The translations under genes were made by a program, and so were the position numbers. Source: Muribaculum caecicola (GTDB taxonomy: Bacteria; Bacteroidota; Bacteroidia; Bacteroidales; Muribaculaceae). Taken from it: a DNA stretch of 48,069 bases. This document shows, one piece after another, positions 8,406 to 17,344 of this stretch. The notes beneath the pieces are model-generated. The model was given only the letters and a program-made list of their open reading frames with translations, made no database searches and was not told the origin of the DNA. Location of the stretch: positions 1-48,069 of the forward strand of contig SSTG01000003.1 of assembly GCA_004801635.1 (NCBI GenBank), written 5' to 3'. The number at the start of each line of letters is the position of its first letter. Positions within the stretch are counted from its first letter, which is position 1.

Positions 8406-9602
8406 TTAGTCCTGAGAGAAGATTACGATACGGTTCCAGTCGTTAGTGTCGTAGATCTGTGAGCCAGAACCTTCACCCTTCATTGTCAGACGGTCGGCAG
8501 CAACACCATATTCTTTTGTAAGGATGTTGTAAACTGACTGTGCACGACGTTCAGAAAGTTTCTGGTTGTAAGAAGCTGTACCTGTTTTCTTGTCAGCATA
8601 ACCCTTGATAACTACCTTAGCGTCCGGATTAGCCTTCATCCACTGGGCAATGTTGAATACATTAACCATTTCCTTAGAAGTAACCTTAGCCGAGTTGATA
8701 GAGAAGCGTACAGTTGTCATGAGAGGAGCCTGAACTTCGGGGCATTCAACTGCAACAACTTCGGGGCAAGGAAGCTGAGCTTCTGCAGCTGCAAGTGCAG
8801 CACCGCAAGTAGCGAGCGAACCGCGAAGGTCGTTGATCTGACCGTTGAGCTGGTTGATGTAGCCAAGGTATGTGCAGGGGTTGTAGCTCTTATAGCTGCG
8901 GCCGCCGAAAGCGAACGAAAGACCGGCAGTTGCTTCAACGTTGCATTCGATAGGATCGCCACTTACTTGGTTGGAGAAGTTGTCGCCATAGAGCGAAGCG
9001 CGGCCTTCGGCAATGAAGTCAACATTTTCGCAAAGACGGAAACGAAGCTGCAAACCGGCCGATACAGGAAGCAACCATGTGTTGTTGCGAACTTTGCCGT
9101 GTTTGTTCAATACGGAACCGCCTGTATAATCCCATACAAAAGTACCACCGATACCAACGAAAGGTATGATAGAGAATGTACGGTTGTCGTTAACTCCGCC
9201 AAGAGAGTTGAACATATCCCACATAAGGTCTACGTTAAGGTTTGCATACTGTGACTTGTAGTATTCGTTATATGTCATGTGGAGCTTGCCATAGTAGCCA
9301 GACACACGCCAAGCCAAGTACGGTGTAAACCATTTACCGAAGCCGAGGTTGTAAGCGGCTGTGATGTTAGTTGTCTTGTCGCCGTTTTTATCAGCACTGT
9401 CAACGAAAGGAGCATTAATACCTGCACCTAACTGGAGGAACCATCCGCTGCCCTTTTCTACATAATAGTGGTCAGCACATTCAACGTCGGTAGCTGTAAG
9501 TGTAGCTTCCTCAATAACGACAGTCTCTTGAGCTGAAGCCACGTTTGCTGAAAGGAGCATAGCACCACAAGCAGCAAAACCTAAAAGGATGTTCTTTTTC
9601 AT
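8406..9602 (-). CDS. OmpA-family outer membrane protein
   Basis: A 398-aa protein with a clear signal peptide (MKKNILLGFAACGAMLLSAN, cut near ASAQ), an N-terminal beta-barrel of roughly 200 residues with alternating aromatic strands, a Pro/Glu/Cys-containing linker (PCPEVVAVECPEV), and a C-terminal OmpA domain. In that domain GYADKKTGTASYNQKLSERR contains both the Asp and the Arg that bind diaminopimelate of peptidoglycan in the family. It should anchor the outer membrane to the wall and is probably abundant, given a near-consensus promoter and a strong terminator. The leader is about 135 nt. Confidence 0.9.
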   Translation of the reverse strand: MKKNILLGFAACGAMLLSANVASAQETVVIEEATLTATDVECADHYYVEKGSGWFLQLGAGINAPFVDSADKNGDKTTNITAAYNLGFGKWFTPYLAWRVSGYYGKLHMTYNEYYKSQYANLNVDLMWDMFNSLGGVNDNRTFSIIPFVGIGGTFVWDYTGGSVLNKHGKVRNNTWLLPVSAGLQLRFRLCENVDFIAEGRASLYGDNFSNQVSGDPIECNVEATAGLSFAFGGRSYKSYNPCTYLGYINQLNGQINDLRGSLATCGAALAAAEAQLPCPEVVAVECPEVQAPLMTTVRFSINSAKVTSKEMVNVFNIAQWMKANPDAKVVIKGYADKKTGTASYNQKLSERRAQSVYNILTKEYGVAADRLTMKGEGSGSQIYDTNDWNRIVIFSQD

Positions 9603-9744
9603 TCTACTTGAAATTAAAATTATACTAAATATATTAACTTAATAAACTAAAATTAAGCGAGCAAAAGAGGTGAAAGCCATTAAATCTTTTTCTCGTTTGG
9701 AAGATAAACGAAATTCTACCATGCATTGTTCGCATAAATTTTCA

Positions 9745-9776
9745 CAAAGTTAAGGTTTAGTTGTATTACGTGCAAC
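9745..9776 (-). promoter_or_regulatory. Predicted promoter of the OmpA-family gene
   Basis: TAACTTTG on the minus strand (9745-9752) matches TAnnTTTG, and GTTG (9773-9776) lies 20 nt upstream, one mismatch from TTTG. This places the start of transcription near 9738 and gives a leader of about 135 nt. The rest of the gap to 9908 shows no other clear feature. Confidence 0.6.
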
Positions 9777-9908
9777 TTTTTTGCATCTATTTTTAACACT
9801 TGTTGTAAATTTTAGGCAAACGAATCTGAATATGCTTTCACCATATAATTAATAGAACAGCAACTATTTACCCATTAAAAACATTCAATAGCAATGCAAT
9901 TCGGCCTA

Positions 9909-11201
9909 TTAGCCGGCAATAACAACACTAAACTCGTCGGGGTTGAGATATTTTCTTGCAAGTTCTGTTAGTAATCCAGGAGTAAGTTTCCTTATCTGGT
10001 TATATTGACAACGGAAATAATCGGGCTGCGGTATAGAAGCAGCCTGCAATGTCACATGATAGTCCATCATGTCAAAAGGCGTATCAAGCATAGAGGCCAG
10101 CTGTGACGTGGCAAAACTTTTAAGGCGCTCCACTTCGTCGACAGTGAAGTTTCCTGACGACATTGCCGCTATCTCTTTCAGGGTTTCTTCTATCAGAGGT
10201 TCCACGTTAACCGCGTCGGTAGATGCGGCTATCTCCACAAACGACCCTTCTGGCTGCCCATTAAGTGATGCCGAGATACCGTACGTATATCCCTTGTCTT
10301 CACGGATATTCATCATTAGTCGCGATCCGAAATACCCTCCAAGGGCCATAACAAGCAACCGCAGACCTATGTAGTCCGGATTTGAACGAGGTATGGCCGG
10401 CGCAGTCATACGCACCGCGCATTGCAACGCCCCCTCCACAGGAACATGCAAACGCTGCGGCACCTGTGGGGCAAACGGCACAATGTTAAACGGCATGCTT
10501 TTCCCCGGCACCCCGTAATTGTCGAAAACACCTTCAACCAACGATACCAAACCGTCTGTGACATTGCCACCGATATATATATGCATACCGGAGGCATGCG
10601 CACATGCATACTTGTGCCATTGATAAAGGCTGTCTAACTCGACACCCCTTATCTGCGAGGCCGACATGGTTCGCGCCAACGGATGATCCTGGCCGGCCGA
10701 CAAGCGAGTCAAAGCCTTTGAAGCCATATATTCAACCCTCTTTTCCATTAGTTCCACACTTTGCGTCAGCCTGTCAATACAGGTTTCAAAGGGAATACTA
10801 GCCAGTTCTGGTGTAAAAAGCATTTCCTTAAGCAACGGAATAACTTTGTCAGCCTTAGAATTAAGCATGTTGATGCCCACCAGCATATAATGAGGATACA
10901 GGCCCGTCTGCACGGATGCCCCGTCGAATTCTATTGTTTCGGCAAGCTTCACGCCCGGGTGTGCGCATGTTCCTTCCTGAAACATCGACAGCAGCAGGCG
11001 CGGAAGCACGGCATTTTCAGCCTCGGCAATACCTCCGGGAACAAGGCAGCACACACGGCACACATCAAGTTGGCCCTGGTTAAGAACATGCAGTTTAGCA
11101 CCGGAGGCCAGCTCCCGGTCCTCCATAGGAGGCATATTCAGTACACCGAATCCGGTAACAGGCGGCGGAACCGCACGCCACGACCGTTCTTTTTCAGACA
11201 T
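9909..11201 (-). CDS. M16 (insulinase) family protein lacking the zinc motif
   Basis: A 430-aa protein with the two-half fold of M16 peptidases: an N-terminal half with the GAxVxxxxxPHYMLVGI-like strand region and a C-terminal half with SRLMMNIREDKGYTYGISAS, a characteristic M16 motif. Active enzymes carry HxxEH before the first Gly-Thr turn. Here the aligned stretch is LPRLLLSMFQEGT (residues 66-78), with Arg68, Leu71 and Ser72 in place of the two His and the Glu, so it cannot bind zinc there. Paired active and inactive M16 subunits are known; no active partner is in this window. There is no signal peptide. It is the last gene of the sppA-kdsB run, 4 nt after kdsB. Confidence 0.85.
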   Translation of the reverse strand: MSEKERSWRAVPPPVTGFGVLNMPPMEDRELASGAKLHVLNQGQLDVCRVCCLVPGGIAEAENAVLPRLLLSMFQEGTCAHPGVKLAETIEFDGASVQTGLYPHYMLVGINMLNSKADKVIPLLKEMLFTPELASIPFETCIDRLTQSVELMEKRVEYMASKALTRLSAGQDHPLARTMSASQIRGVELDSLYQWHKYACAHASGMHIYIGGNVTDGLVSLVEGVFDNYGVPGKSMPFNIVPFAPQVPQRLHVPVEGALQCAVRMTAPAIPRSNPDYIGLRLLVMALGGYFGSRLMMNIREDKGYTYGISASLNGQPEGSFVEIAASTDAVNVEPLIEETLKEIAAMSSGNFTVDEVERLKSFATSQLASMLDTPFDMMDYHVTLQAASIPQPDYFRCQYNQIRKLTPGLLTELARKYLNPDEFSVVIAG

Positions 11202-11205
11202 AAGT

Positions 11206-11961
11206 TTACAAATTGTTTTGTTTACAGAATTCTATTGCCGCCTGTAAATCCTCAGGGGTGTCGATACCGATGGTAGGGGAATCGGTAATTGCCACCTTTA
11301 TCTTAAGCCCGTTCTGCAACCATCGGAGCTGTTCTAACGATTCGGCCAGTTCCAGCGAACTTTGGGGCATATCAACAATACGCTCCAACACACTGGCACG
11401 ATAAGCATACATGCCAACATGAGTATAATAAGGTGTAACAGCAGGCCATTTGCCGGTCTCGGCACCCCTTACATACGGTATTACAGAACGGCTGAAATAT
11501 AGCGCATACATATCTTTTCCAAACACCACTTTCGGAGTATTAGGATTTTCCAATGCCTTGAAGCCTTGTCCCACATCAAACGGCCTAACCAATGTGGCTA
11601 TGTCTGTTTCTGAATCTGAAAAACACGACATAATACGGTTTATCTGGTCAGGCGATACAAAAGGCTCGTCACCCTGAATGTTTATCACCACCTCGGCATC
11701 CGAACCCGAGAGGCTGTATGCCTCGAAGCAGCGGTCGGTTCCGCTTTTATGCCTATCAGAGGTCATTATGGCCCTGCCGCCGAATTTGTCAACCGCCTCT
11801 GCAATACGTATATCGTCAGTTGCAACGCACACTTGCGGCAGAACAGCCGCCGCACGACGGTAGACCCGTTCAATCATCGGCATTCCGCATATATCTGCTA
11901 ACGGCTTCCCGGGGAAACGTGTCGATGCAAAACGAGCCGGAATGATACCTATAAATTCCAT
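11206..11961 (-). CDS. kdsB: 3-deoxy-manno-octulosonate cytidylyltransferase
   Basis: A 251-aa cytosolic enzyme that makes CMP-Kdo from CTP and Kdo, the activated sugar for the inner core of lipopolysaccharide. The nucleotide-binding N terminus IIPARFASTRFPGKPL and the metal/substrate motif VVINIQGDEPFVSPDQI are both intact, and the length is normal for the family. It lies 8 nt after the UPF0104 gene and 4 nt before the M16-like gene. Together with lpxK upstream it marks the run as an LPS supply operon. Confidence 0.96.
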   Translation of the reverse strand: MEFIGIIPARFASTRFPGKPLADICGMPMIERVYRRAAAVLPQVCVATDDIRIAEAVDKFGGRAIMTSDRHKSGTDRCFEAYSLSGSDAEVVINIQGDEPFVSPDQINRIMSCFSDSETDIATLVRPFDVGQGFKALENPNTPKVVFGKDMYALYFSRSVIPYVRGAETGKWPAVTPYYTHVGMYAYRASVLERIVDMPQSSLELAESLEQLRWLQNGLKIKVAITDSPTIGIDTPEDLQAAIEFCKQNNL

Positions 11962-11969
11962 AACCTGCT

Positions 11970-13070
11970 TTATTTTTTTAATTTATTATTGTTATCCGTT
12001 TTTCGACTTTTATAGCGTTTTGACGACAACATTGAAGGTGCCAGAAAAACACCTACAACCAAATATACATAAAACGTTATAATTCGCCAGAACAACGCTA
12101 TTATAAGGGCTATGCCTGCACTCGAAAGCATGTCGCCATAATATTCCGTAAACAGCCATTCGCTGACACCGGCACCTCCCGGAGTAGGGCTAACCATAAG
12201 CACAACCCAGACAACAAACTGCCGTCCGAACACAACCAACTGGTCAACACCGGGAACAAAACCCAGAAACAACGCATTCACCACAAGATAGCGTGATGTC
12301 CAGGTAAGGCTTGTTGCCACAAAGGTTTCAGCCCACCACATTGCCGAACGCCTCCTTAAATCGCGCGAAGCGTCCTCCATGTTGCGGCCCAATTCCACAA
12401 CAGCAGGCTGCCATCTGCGTAAAAACCTGATTCCAAACAATTTTACAAGAGCTTTACGAACTCCTTGCGGCCATAGTATTATTCCACAAAACAATATAAG
12501 CGTCCACACCACCAATAATGCATACACAACCCAGAATGTCCACTTCAACCCTATCGTAAACCCGGAATGCCGGCTAAATCCAAATAATTCTTCGTATGGC
12601 ACTACAGCTACAATAACCGGACAGGCAATAACAAAAAACAACTCGTCAAGAAACAATGTTGTAAGCATGAGCGTGGTTGCCCGTCCCAGGTTTATACCCT
12701 CGTGATGCATAAAAATCATGCCCAGCGACGAACCGCCAACTGCCGATGGGGTTATACACGACGTAAACTCGCACATAAAATTCACTTTAGCCGCCTGTTT
12801 CCACGACAACTGCCCGTCTGACAGCGTACGAAAACGCCACATAAGGCCAAAATCGCGACCACCCATAAACAGCCATGCCAGTGCTATACATATAATAACG
12901 CGCGAGGTAAAATGTATCTGCTGCCATACCTGTATGCTGAACTCGTTATGAAACAGCCATACAACCACAGCCATACCGATGGCTGCTGGCACAACCAAAC
13001 GCCAAACCGGCAAGTGTCCGCCAAAGTCCGATCCGGCACCAGAAGTCACGTTATCGTTATCGACGGCCAT
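11970..13070 (-). CDS. UPF0104 / LPG-synthase-TM family membrane protein
   Basis: A 366-aa integral membrane protein with about seven or eight hydrophobic helices. It shows family-typical features of PF03706, such as TSCITPSAVGGSSLGMIF and SPTPGGAGVSEWLFTEYYG (the PxPGGxGxxE signature). Members include the flippase part of lysyl-phosphatidylglycerol synthase and membrane proteins that sit next to glycosyltransferases. The C-terminal aminoacyl-transfer domain of MprF is absent. Its start overlaps the GT4 gene by 14 nt, so translation is probably coupled; a role in glycolipid synthesis or translocation with that enzyme is an inference. Confidence 0.85.
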   Translation of the reverse strand: MAVDNDNVTSGAGSDFGGHLPVWRLVVPAAIGMAVVVWLFHNEFSIQVWQQIHFTSRVIICIALAWLFMGGRDFGLMWRFRTLSDGQLSWKQAAKVNFMCEFTSCITPSAVGGSSLGMIFMHHEGINLGRATTLMLTTLFLDELFFVIACPVIVAVVPYEELFGFSRHSGFTIGLKWTFWVVYALLVVWTLILFCGIILWPQGVRKALVKLFGIRFLRRWQPAVVELGRNMEDASRDLRRRSAMWWAETFVATSLTWTSRYLVVNALFLGFVPGVDQLVVFGRQFVVWVVLMVSPTPGGAGVSEWLFTEYYGDMLSSAGIALIIALFWRIITFYVYLVVGVFLAPSMLSSKRYKSRKTDNNNKLKK

Positions 13071-14229
13071 AACTTTCTATTATATATTGATAACGCTGCA
13101 TCACATCGTCCATTATATCGCTCCACGGGCGAGCCAGCGTAGCCGAAGCATTTCTTCCTACACGCATAATACAATCTTTATCGGCAAAAAGCCTGCGTAC
13201 TATATCCGCATAGCTCTCAGGAGTATTTTCCGCAAGGAAGCCGTTAAACCCGTCCGCAATTACCTCTGCAGCAGTAGAGCCCCTTAACAGTATCGACGGT
13301 GTGCCCATTACGGCAGCCTCCCTGACAACAAGAGGGGCATTATCATAAAACGACGGGAACAGGAACAAATGTGCCGCGGCATAAAAATCCATCAACCTTT
13401 GGCGCGACCCTATTACGCCGTACAGCTTCACACGTCCTGACAAGCCTAACTGCTTTATCATGCTGTTCATTTCATCAACGGCATAACCGGTACCGACAAA
13501 CAACATCTTCACCGGCAGGTCGCGCAACCGGTCTACGGCATTTATTATAATCTCCACTCCCTTTTCCTTTATATGCTGCCCTACAAAAAGCAAAACCATT
13601 TCGTCAGGAGCCAACCCAAGGCGCTTTCTGGCTTCTACCTTATATGCCGATGTATCGGCAAAAGAACTCATGGAAAAATCAATCCCGTTTTCTACTACGG
13701 TCAGCTTTCCACGGTACCCATACTCTCGCACTGTGTCCTCGACACGTTGCTGAGGAATCCAAACATGGTCGGCAGCCTCGAAGAAGCTCATTATACGCCG
13801 CATTACACGCCTAACCATCCATGACGGAAGCGAGTGTTCAAGGTCTGTTTTGTATTTTGAATGAAAAGTTGCAACCAACGGCACATGCTGCTTTCGCGCC
13901 ACATGCAACGCAAGCCGGCCCGACGAAAACGGACAATGGGCATGAACCAGGGCAAACGGCGTTCTGTTCAGATTACGCCATATAAACGGATCCAGTTTCG
14001 GGTACCCATACCGGTACGGATGCCGGGAAAATATTGGCAGGGAAAAATACCTGTACAGCAAAAAACCGTCATAAGGTTCCTGAACCGGATTCCAAGGCGT
14101 TACCACGCATGTTTTACGGCCGGACTCTACCAGCTTTTTCACATAGTTCTGCACAGTAAGCGTAACGCCGTCCAATACCGGCGGAAAACTGTCGTTAAAC
14201 AGTCCGTATACCTTTTCTCCACTCCGCAT
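13057..14229 (-). CDS. GT4-family glycosyltransferase
   Basis: A 390-aa retaining glycosyltransferase of the GT-B fold. The N-terminal acceptor half starts with the typical FNDSFPPVLDGVTLTVQNYV, and the C-terminal donor half has FVGQHIKEKGVEIIINAV and the EX7E-like region VVREAAVMGTPSILLRGSTA. It resembles enzymes that glycosylate diacylglycerol or phosphatidylinositol. The ATG at 14229 lies 7 nt after the thiL stop; a longer frame to 14304 would overlap thiL by 68 nt and has no family similarity. It overlaps the UPF0104 membrane protein gene by 14 nt, which suggests a joint function. Donor and acceptor cannot be told. Confidence 0.87.
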   Translation of the reverse strand: MRSGEKVYGLFNDSFPPVLDGVTLTVQNYVKKLVESGRKTCVVTPWNPVQEPYDGFLLYRYFSLPIFSRHPYRYGYPKLDPFIWRNLNRTPFALVHAHCPFSSGRLALHVARKQHVPLVATFHSKYKTDLEHSLPSWMVRRVMRRIMSFFEAADHVWIPQQRVEDTVREYGYRGKLTVVENGIDFSMSSFADTSAYKVEARKRLGLAPDEMVLLFVGQHIKEKGVEIIINAVDRLRDLPVKMLFVGTGYAVDEMNSMIKQLGLSGRVKLYGVIGSRQRLMDFYAAAHLFLFPSFYDNAPLVVREAAVMGTPSILLRGSTAAEVIADGFNGFLAENTPESYADIVRRLFADKDCIMRVGRNASATLARPWSDIMDDVMQRYQYIIESYGRR

Positions 14230-14236
14230 CAGCTTA

Positions 14237-15292
14237 TTATGCCATATGGTTCCAGCCTTGTGCCTGAAGCGGCATTTCCTGATCGTCACGTGTAACAAGC
14301 GCACACCCTAGCTCCGGCCTGGTTATGCGTCCTATCACATGTACGCCCTTCATTGACGACACACGTTCGTGGTCGGTTAGCGGTACGGTAAACAGCAACT
14401 CGTAGTCCTCGCCACCGTTCAATGCTGCCGTTACGAGGTTCATATTCAGTTCTTTGGCCATAACTGCCGTCTGATAGTCAATAGGTATACGGTCCTCATA
14501 AACACGGCAACCCGTATTGCTGGCTTTACAAATATGGAGCAATTCCGACGACAGCCCGTCGGACACGTCTATCATAGATGTCGGTTTTATGCCTGCTTTA
14601 GCCAAAGCCTCTACAATATCCTTTCTTGCTTCCGGTTTGAGCTGGCGCTCTACCAGATACTCTTTTCCGTCAAATTTTGGAATAAAGTCAGGCCGGCCGG
14701 CAGATGCGGCCTTTTCACGCTCAAGCACCTGCAGCCCCATATATGCCGCACCCAAATCGCCGCTTACACATATAAGGTCGGTATCGTGTGCGCCATCGCG
14801 GCGAACAACCATATTGCGTGGGGCATCGCCTATTACGGTAACCGATATAACCAGGCCCTGGCGCGAAGCTGTTGTATCGCCGCCAACAAGGTCTACTCCG
14901 TAAACCTGACAGGCCAGGCGTATGCCGTCGTACAATTGTTCCATATGTTCAACTGTGAAACGCTTTGATATTCCAAGCGAAACAGTTATCTGCCTTGGAG
15001 TGGCATTCATGGCGCAAATATCTGAAATATTCACCACTGCACTCTTGTAGCCCAGATGCTTCAGCGGAACATATGTAAGGTCGAAATGAACACCCTCCAG
15101 CAACAAGTCGGTCGACACCACGACATCCGTATCGGGATAGGTTAAAATGGCGGCATCATCGCCGATACCTTTTAATGTGCTGCTGTTTTTAGGTTCTATA
15201 CCGTCGGTAAGATGATGTATCAGGCCGAACTCGCCAAGCTGCGATATTTCTGTTTCCTTTTCCTGGGGCTGCATATGCTGGTTATTGTTCAT
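14237..15292 (-). CDS. thiL: Thiamine-monophosphate kinase
   Basis: A 351-aa cytosolic kinase that phosphorylates thiamine monophosphate to thiamine diphosphate, the active cofactor. The family signatures are present: LKGIGDDAAIL and VVVSTDLLLEGVHFD at the N terminus, NISDICAMNATPRQITVSLG in the middle, VDLVGGDTTASRQGLVISVT, and SMIDVSDGLSSELLHI with GGEDYELLFTVP further on. Length and order are normal. It lies 29 nt after punA and 7 nt before the glycosyltransferase. Confidence 0.95.
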   Translation of the reverse strand: MNNNQHMQPQEKETEISQLGEFGLIHHLTDGIEPKNSSTLKGIGDDAAILTYPDTDVVVSTDLLLEGVHFDLTYVPLKHLGYKSAVVNISDICAMNATPRQITVSLGISKRFTVEHMEQLYDGIRLACQVYGVDLVGGDTTASRQGLVISVTVIGDAPRNMVVRRDGAHDTDLICVSGDLGAAYMGLQVLEREKAASAGRPDFIPKFDGKEYLVERQLKPEARKDIVEALAKAGIKPTSMIDVSDGLSSELLHICKASNTGCRVYEDRIPIDYQTAVMAKELNMNLVTAALNGGEDYELLFTVPLTDHERVSSMKGVHVIGRITRPELGCALVTRDDQEMPLQAQGWNHMA

Positions 15293-15321
15293 AAGGGAAT
15301 CATAAATTATTACAGAGGGTA

Positions 15322-16143
15322 TTATTCTTCGTAGCGCTTAACCAGTTCCGTCATTATCTCCATCATTTTTGGCTGTGCGGCATTTGCAGCTTTCTGAACA
15401 TCCTCGTGCGAAACTTTTTCCACAACTCCTTCCACGCCTAGGTCTGTAATTACAGACACACCGAACACTTCTATTCCGGCATGACGGGCAACAATAACTT
15501 CCGGAACTGTCGACATACCAACAGCATCACCTCCAATAATATGGAAATACCTGTATTCGGCCGGAGTTTCAAAAGTAGGCCCCTGCGTTCCCACGTATAC
15601 GCCATGCATAAGCCGTATTCCTTTTTCCTCGGCAATACTCATGGCGCTCTCTATAAGGCGGCGCGAATATGCCTCGCTCATATCCGGGAAGCGCGTTCCC
15701 AGCTCGTTATAATTCTTACCGCGCAACGGATGTTCCGGGAACAGGTTTATGTGGTCGGTTATCACCATAAGGTCGCCTACGCGAAATTCCGGATTCATCC
15801 CCCCGGCAGCATTGCTCACAAACAGGGTTTTGATACCAAGCTCCTTCATTACCCTTACCGGAAAGGTAACCGTTTTCATATCATAGCCTTCGTAAAAATG
15901 GAAACGTCCCTGCATTGCCATTACCGGACGGTTGCCCAGCGTACCGAAAATAAGGTTGCCCGAATGCCCCTCTACTGTTGATACCGGAAAATTCGGAATA
16001 GAACTGTAAGGTATGTACTGTTTGTTTTCTATATGGTCCACAAGTGCTCCTAAACCTGTGCCCAGAATAATGGCTGTTGTAGGTATGGGTCCGTTCGCAA
16101 CTGAACGTATGTAATTGCCTGTTTCCTTAATTTTTTCAATCAT
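15322..16143 (-). CDS. punA: Purine-nucleoside phosphorylase (class I, trimeric type)
   Basis: A 273-aa phosphorylase that splits purine nucleosides with phosphate to base and ribose 1-phosphate. The trimeric class signature is clear: AIILGTGLGALV at the N terminus (phosphate loop), SNAAGGMNPEFRVGDLMVIT and DAVGMSTVPEVIVARHAG, plus VITDLGVEGVVEKVSHEDV near the end. It lies inside the sppA-kdsB run, but with 94 nt between it and lpxK, so a promoter of its own is possible. Confidence 0.94.
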   Translation of the reverse strand: MIEKIKETGNYIRSVANGPIPTTAIILGTGLGALVDHIENKQYIPYSSIPNFPVSTVEGHSGNLIFGTLGNRPVMAMQGRFHFYEGYDMKTVTFPVRVMKELGIKTLFVSNAAGGMNPEFRVGDLMVITDHINLFPEHPLRGKNYNELGTRFPDMSEAYSRRLIESAMSIAEEKGIRLMHGVYVGTQGPTFETPAEYRYFHIIGGDAVGMSTVPEVIVARHAGIEVFGVSVITDLGVEGVVEKVSHEDVQKAANAAQPKMMEIMTELVKRYEE

Positions 16144-16186
16144 GGCTATTTCTGTTTATATTAGTTCTTAGTGCTGATTTCTATAG

Positions 16187-16205
16187 ATTGATAACAATTG
16201 TCAAT
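16187..16205. other. Quasi-palindrome upstream of punA
   Basis: ATTGATAACAATTGTCAAT, 19 bp, is symmetric apart from one wobble pair and one mismatch near the centre. It lies about 43 bp before the punA start in the 94-bp gap after lpxK. It could be an operator; no known consensus is matched, and short AT-rich palindromes do occur by chance. Confidence 0.25.
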
Positions 16206-16237
16206 ATGCAAGAGTTTTAAAACGCCGGAAACAGCAT

Positions 16238-17332
16238 TCACGGCTGCTTTATTATCCGCCTTAGCTCGTCGGCAAACGGCATAGACCCCTGCGGCATTGC
16301 CGGTGGCAAGAATTCCACCTCTATTGGCACATAAAATGTGCTTTGTTTCAAAGCATGTGGAAAATACGGGTTGTTTGCTATCCGGACAGAGTCTTTTTCC
16401 GTCGTTATAATATATTTGTTCTTCCCCGGCAATTTTGCATAGGCTTTCTGTATTGACTCAAAATCATGTCGCCCAAAATCATGATGGTCGGGAAACTTAA
16501 CAAGCTTTACATTTACCTTGAAACTTCTTAAATAGCGCTGCAACGGCCTCGGATTGGCAATTCCGGCAACAAGCAAAATGGAATCATCCGGATTAAGCCA
16601 GTTAAGGTCGGGCATATAGCGAACCTCGTCGGGAAATACGCATACCAGGCTTCCGTATCTGTAATGTGAAAAATACAGCTTCTGATACGGATACAGATTC
16701 AAATGTTCGTAAAACAGACGCACGTCCATAGGGCGGATCTGGCTGGGACACTTGGTTATTACTACAATATCTGCCCTCATAAGTCCGCTCATAGGCTCTC
16801 GCAAACGTCCCAATGGAAGCAACTCGTCGTTATACACCGGCCAGTTCCACTCTGTTAGTACAATTGAAGCAGAAGGCTTAACATAACGATGCTGGAAAGC
16901 ATCATCAAGCACAATAAGGTTTATGGATTCATCCAGTTCAAGAAGCTGCTTTATACCTTCTACGCGACTCTCACAAACAGCCACCCTCACTTCGGCACCA
17001 AACTTCTGGTATATCTGATACGGCTCATCGCCAATATCGTTAGGGGTAGACCGGCGGTCGGCCATGATGAACCCCTTGGTATGACGCTTATACCCACGCG
17101 AGAGTACAGCTATACGATACTCTCTTTTTAGCATCGACACAACGTATTCGGTGTGCGGAGTTTTGCCAGTGCCGCCTATGGCAAGATTGCCTACAACAAC
17201 AACCGGGACATCAAAAGTATGCTCTTTCAATATCTTCCATTCAAACAAGCGATTACGCAAACCAACAACCATGCCGTATAAAAACGACATAGGTCTAAGC
17301 AAAATGTTGTCTACTATCGCGTTGTGGCGCAT
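16238..17332 (-). CDS. lpxK: Tetraacyldisaccharide 4'-kinase
   Basis: A 364-aa membrane-associated kinase that phosphorylates the 4' position of the lipid A disaccharide precursor. The Walker A motif is in VVVGNLAIGGTGKTPHTEYV, and LIVLDDAFQHRYVKPSASIVL is the family's DDxxQH signature. Its N terminus (PMSFLYGMVVGLRNRLF) is the usual membrane-binding helix. It lies 12 nt after sppA and is followed by a 94-nt gap. With kdsB it supplies lipopolysaccharide synthesis. Confidence 0.95.
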   Translation of the reverse strand: MRHNAIVDNILLRPMSFLYGMVVGLRNRLFEWKILKEHTFDVPVVVVGNLAIGGTGKTPHTEYVVSMLKREYRIAVLSRGYKRHTKGFIMADRRSTPNDIGDEPYQIYQKFGAEVRVAVCESRVEGIKQLLELDESINLIVLDDAFQHRYVKPSASIVLTEWNWPVYNDELLPLGRLREPMSGLMRADIVVITKCPSQIRPMDVRLFYEHLNLYPYQKLYFSHYRYGSLVCVFPDEVRYMPDLNWLNPDDSILLVAGIANPRPLQRYLRSFKVNVKLVKFPDHHDFGRHDFESIQKAYAKLPGKNKYIITTEKDSVRIANNPYFPHALKQSTFYVPIEVEFLPPAMPQGSMPFADELRRIIKQP

Positions 17333-17344
17333 GGCTTGTAATTC

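Noticed and set aside
14230-14304. A longer start of the GT4 gene inside thiL
   Set aside because: The extra residues overlap thiL and do not match glycosyltransferases.
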